A program made the position numbers and the translations under genes. From Acidobacteriaceae bacterium (GTDB taxonomy: Bacteria > Acidobacteriota > Terriglobia > Terriglobales > Acidobacteriaceae), in assembly GCA_003165855.1 (NCBI GenBank), contig PMXH01000431.1:1-5774 (forward strand): a stretch of 5,774 bases of DNA. The letters run 5' to 3'. Below are positions 4,558 to 5,774 of this stretch, piece after piece. Each line of letters starts with the position of its first letter. The first letter of the stretch is position 1. The notes beneath the pieces were generated by a model. The model was not told the origin of the DNA. It saw only the letters and a program-made list of their open reading frames with translations, and made no database searches.

Positions 4558-5774
4558 GTGCGCTGGGAACTGGCTGCTGAAGATCCAGCGCAAGTGCAGT
4601 GCCTGGCCACAGCTCTCCGCGATTTGCCCGATCTGCGCTTTGCCGGGCGCGCAGCCAATGGCACAAGTCGGGGCGATCCCATTCCCACGCTGGCGCGATT
4701 GCTCGTCCGCCGCGGCTTGACCGATGCTGACTCCGCCGCCCGCTTTCTCTTTCCTTCCAGTGCTCACCTTCATGCGCCCGAGCAGATGACCGGTCTCCGC
4801 GCCGCCGTCGACCGTCTGGATGCCGCGATCGAACGCAAGGAACCGATCCTGATCTACGGCGACTACGACGTGGATGGAACCACGGCGACCGTGCTGCTGA
4901 AGACAACCATTGAGCGAATCGGACTCGCGATGGAACCGCAAAGACCCGCGCAAGTCACCTACCACCTTCCGCATCGCATCCGCGAGGGCTACGGGATCCA
5001 GAACGCCATTCTTGGCGAAGCGGCTGCTTGCGGTGTGCGCCTGGTGATCAGCGTGGATACCGGGATTCGCGCCATCGCGGAGGCCGTCGAGGCACGCGCG
5101 TTATCGCTTGACCTGATCGTCACCGACCACCACCTGCCCGACGACGCAGCGATCCCAGACGCGCTTGCCGTGGTGAATCCGGCGCAGCCCGGCTGCCCCT
5201 ATCCCAACAAGAACCTGTGCGGAGCGGCAGTAGCGTTCAAGCTGGCACAAGCGCTGCTGGCCGCCGCGGCACTGCTGACAACAGACGCCACCGCCTTCCG
5301 CGCGCGCACCCGCGGCGTGCTGGTACCCTCGTTTCTGAAGCTGGTGGCCATCGCCACCATTGCGGACTCTGTATCGCTCACTGGCGAGAACCGGACGATT
5401 GCTGCTTTGGGGCTTGGCGCGCTTGCCAACCCGGTGCAGCCTGGACTACGCGCGCTGATGCAGTTGGCGAAGATTCCGCTGGACCGCGCGCCGACCGCGA
5501 GCGAGGTTGGCTTCCGCCTGGCGCCGCGCATCAACGCCGCCGGGCGAATGGACATCGCGGACGACGTGGTCGAGCTTCTGCTGACGCGCGACGCGGCCCG
5601 CGCGCAAGAGTTGGCGCAGAAATTAGATCGTTTGAATCAGGACCGACGTGCCTCCGAGTCAAAAGCGCTGGAGGCCATCGACCGCGAGCTGCTGACGCTG
5701 GTCGACGCCGACGGTGCATACCCGCGCGAGTGCATTGTCCTCGACAACCCTGAGTGGCATCGCGGCGTGCTGGG
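4558..5774 (+). CDS. recJ: Single-stranded-DNA-specific exonuclease RecJ (3' end outside window)
   Basis: RecJ degrades single-stranded DNA 5' to 3' in recombinational, mismatch and base-excision repair, using two metal ions bound by a DHH-family phosphoesterase core. The frame is open from GTG 4558 to the right edge, giving 405 codons; RecJ proteins are usually about 550-600 residues, so the C-terminal part is missing only because the window ends. Landmarks: LIYGDYDVDGTTATVLL (D102, D104, D106), SVDTGIRA (D167), VTDHHLP (D190-H191-H192), VVNPAQPGCPYPNKNLCGAAVAFKL, AIATIADSVSLTGENR (D270), and PRINAAGRM (residues 323-331). All the expected metal-binding residues of the first half are present. 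The N-terminus MRWELAAEDP is of the usual RecJ type, which supports the GTG start. Residues about 25-40 (DLRFAGRAANGTSRGD) look like an insertion between the first helix and LARLLVRRGL. It is the second gene of a coupled pair. Confidence 0.95.
   Translation, partial: MRWELAAEDPAQVQCLATALRDLPDLRFAGRAANGTSRGDPIPTLARLLVRRGLTDADSAARFLFPSSAHLHAPEQMTGLRAAVDRLDAAIERKEPILIYGDYDVDGTTATVLLKTTIERIGLAMEPQRPAQVTYHLPHRIREGYGIQNAILGEAAACGVRLVISVDTGIRAIAEAVEARALSLDLIVTDHHLPDDAAIPDALAVVNPAQPGCPYPNKNLCGAAVAFKLAQALLAAAALLTTDATAFRARTRGVLVPSFLKLVAIATIADSVSLTGENRTIAALGLGALANPVQPGLRALMQLAKIPLDRAPTASEVGFRLAPRINAAGRMDIADDVVELLLTRDAARAQELAQKLDRLNQDRRASESKALEAIDRELLTLVDADGAYPRECIVLDNPEWHRGVL

Noticed and set aside
4100..4974. 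Long minus-strand open frames (up to 268 residues) opposite the orphan gene and recJ.
   Set aside because: They are Arg-rich antisense frames typical of GC-rich DNA; recJ is certain on the plus strand.
5199..5753. A plus-strand 178-residue frame and minus-strand frames of 62 and 118 residues.
   Set aside because: They overlap the conserved DHH core of recJ in other frames.

Overview
This 5.8 kb window looks like ordinary chromosome from a moderately GC-rich bacterium. The gene content (tandem DUF507 genes, an epoxyqueuosine reductase, a RecJ-type nuclease with a GTG start) and sequence style most resemble Acidobacteriota (Koribacter/Terriglobia-like). That placement is inference from memory of the families; there is no rRNA or marker gene here to fix it. 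I see no tRNA, rRNA, CRISPR array, insertion sequence, prophage gene or attachment site.

Layout, left to right. (1) A secreted protein on the minus strand starts at 740 and runs off the left edge; it carries a Gly-His motif and an Asn-Cys motif suggestive of a permuted papain-like fold of the Lnb/DUF4105 type. (2) queG, epoxyqueuosine reductase, minus strand, ends at 931. (3) A divergent intergenic region separates queG from a plus-strand protein at 2296-3120 with a zincin-like HExxE...D...ExxD signature; it has a strong ribosome binding site and is closed by a strong intrinsic terminator at 3148-3178. (4) Two overlapping DUF507 genes on the minus strand (3845 to 3295). (5) A 233-base divergent region with a tandem octamer repeat and a candidate -10 box. 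(6) A plus-strand pair: an unrecognised acidic 158-residue protein followed, after only two bases, by recJ, which runs off the right edge.

How the genes fit together: there are four or five transcription units with no common pathway. queG completes queuosine synthesis for tRNA wobble modification, recJ belongs to DNA recombination and repair, and the rest are uncharacterised. The two clear operon-like pairings are the DUF507 pair (4-base stop/start overlap) and the orphan-recJ pair (2-base gap, probable translational coupling). The most interesting items are the HExxE-type putative metalloprotease, which has no signal peptide, the orphan protein tied to recJ, and the DUF507 duplication. I found no convincing evidence of a new multi-gene defence or mobile system.
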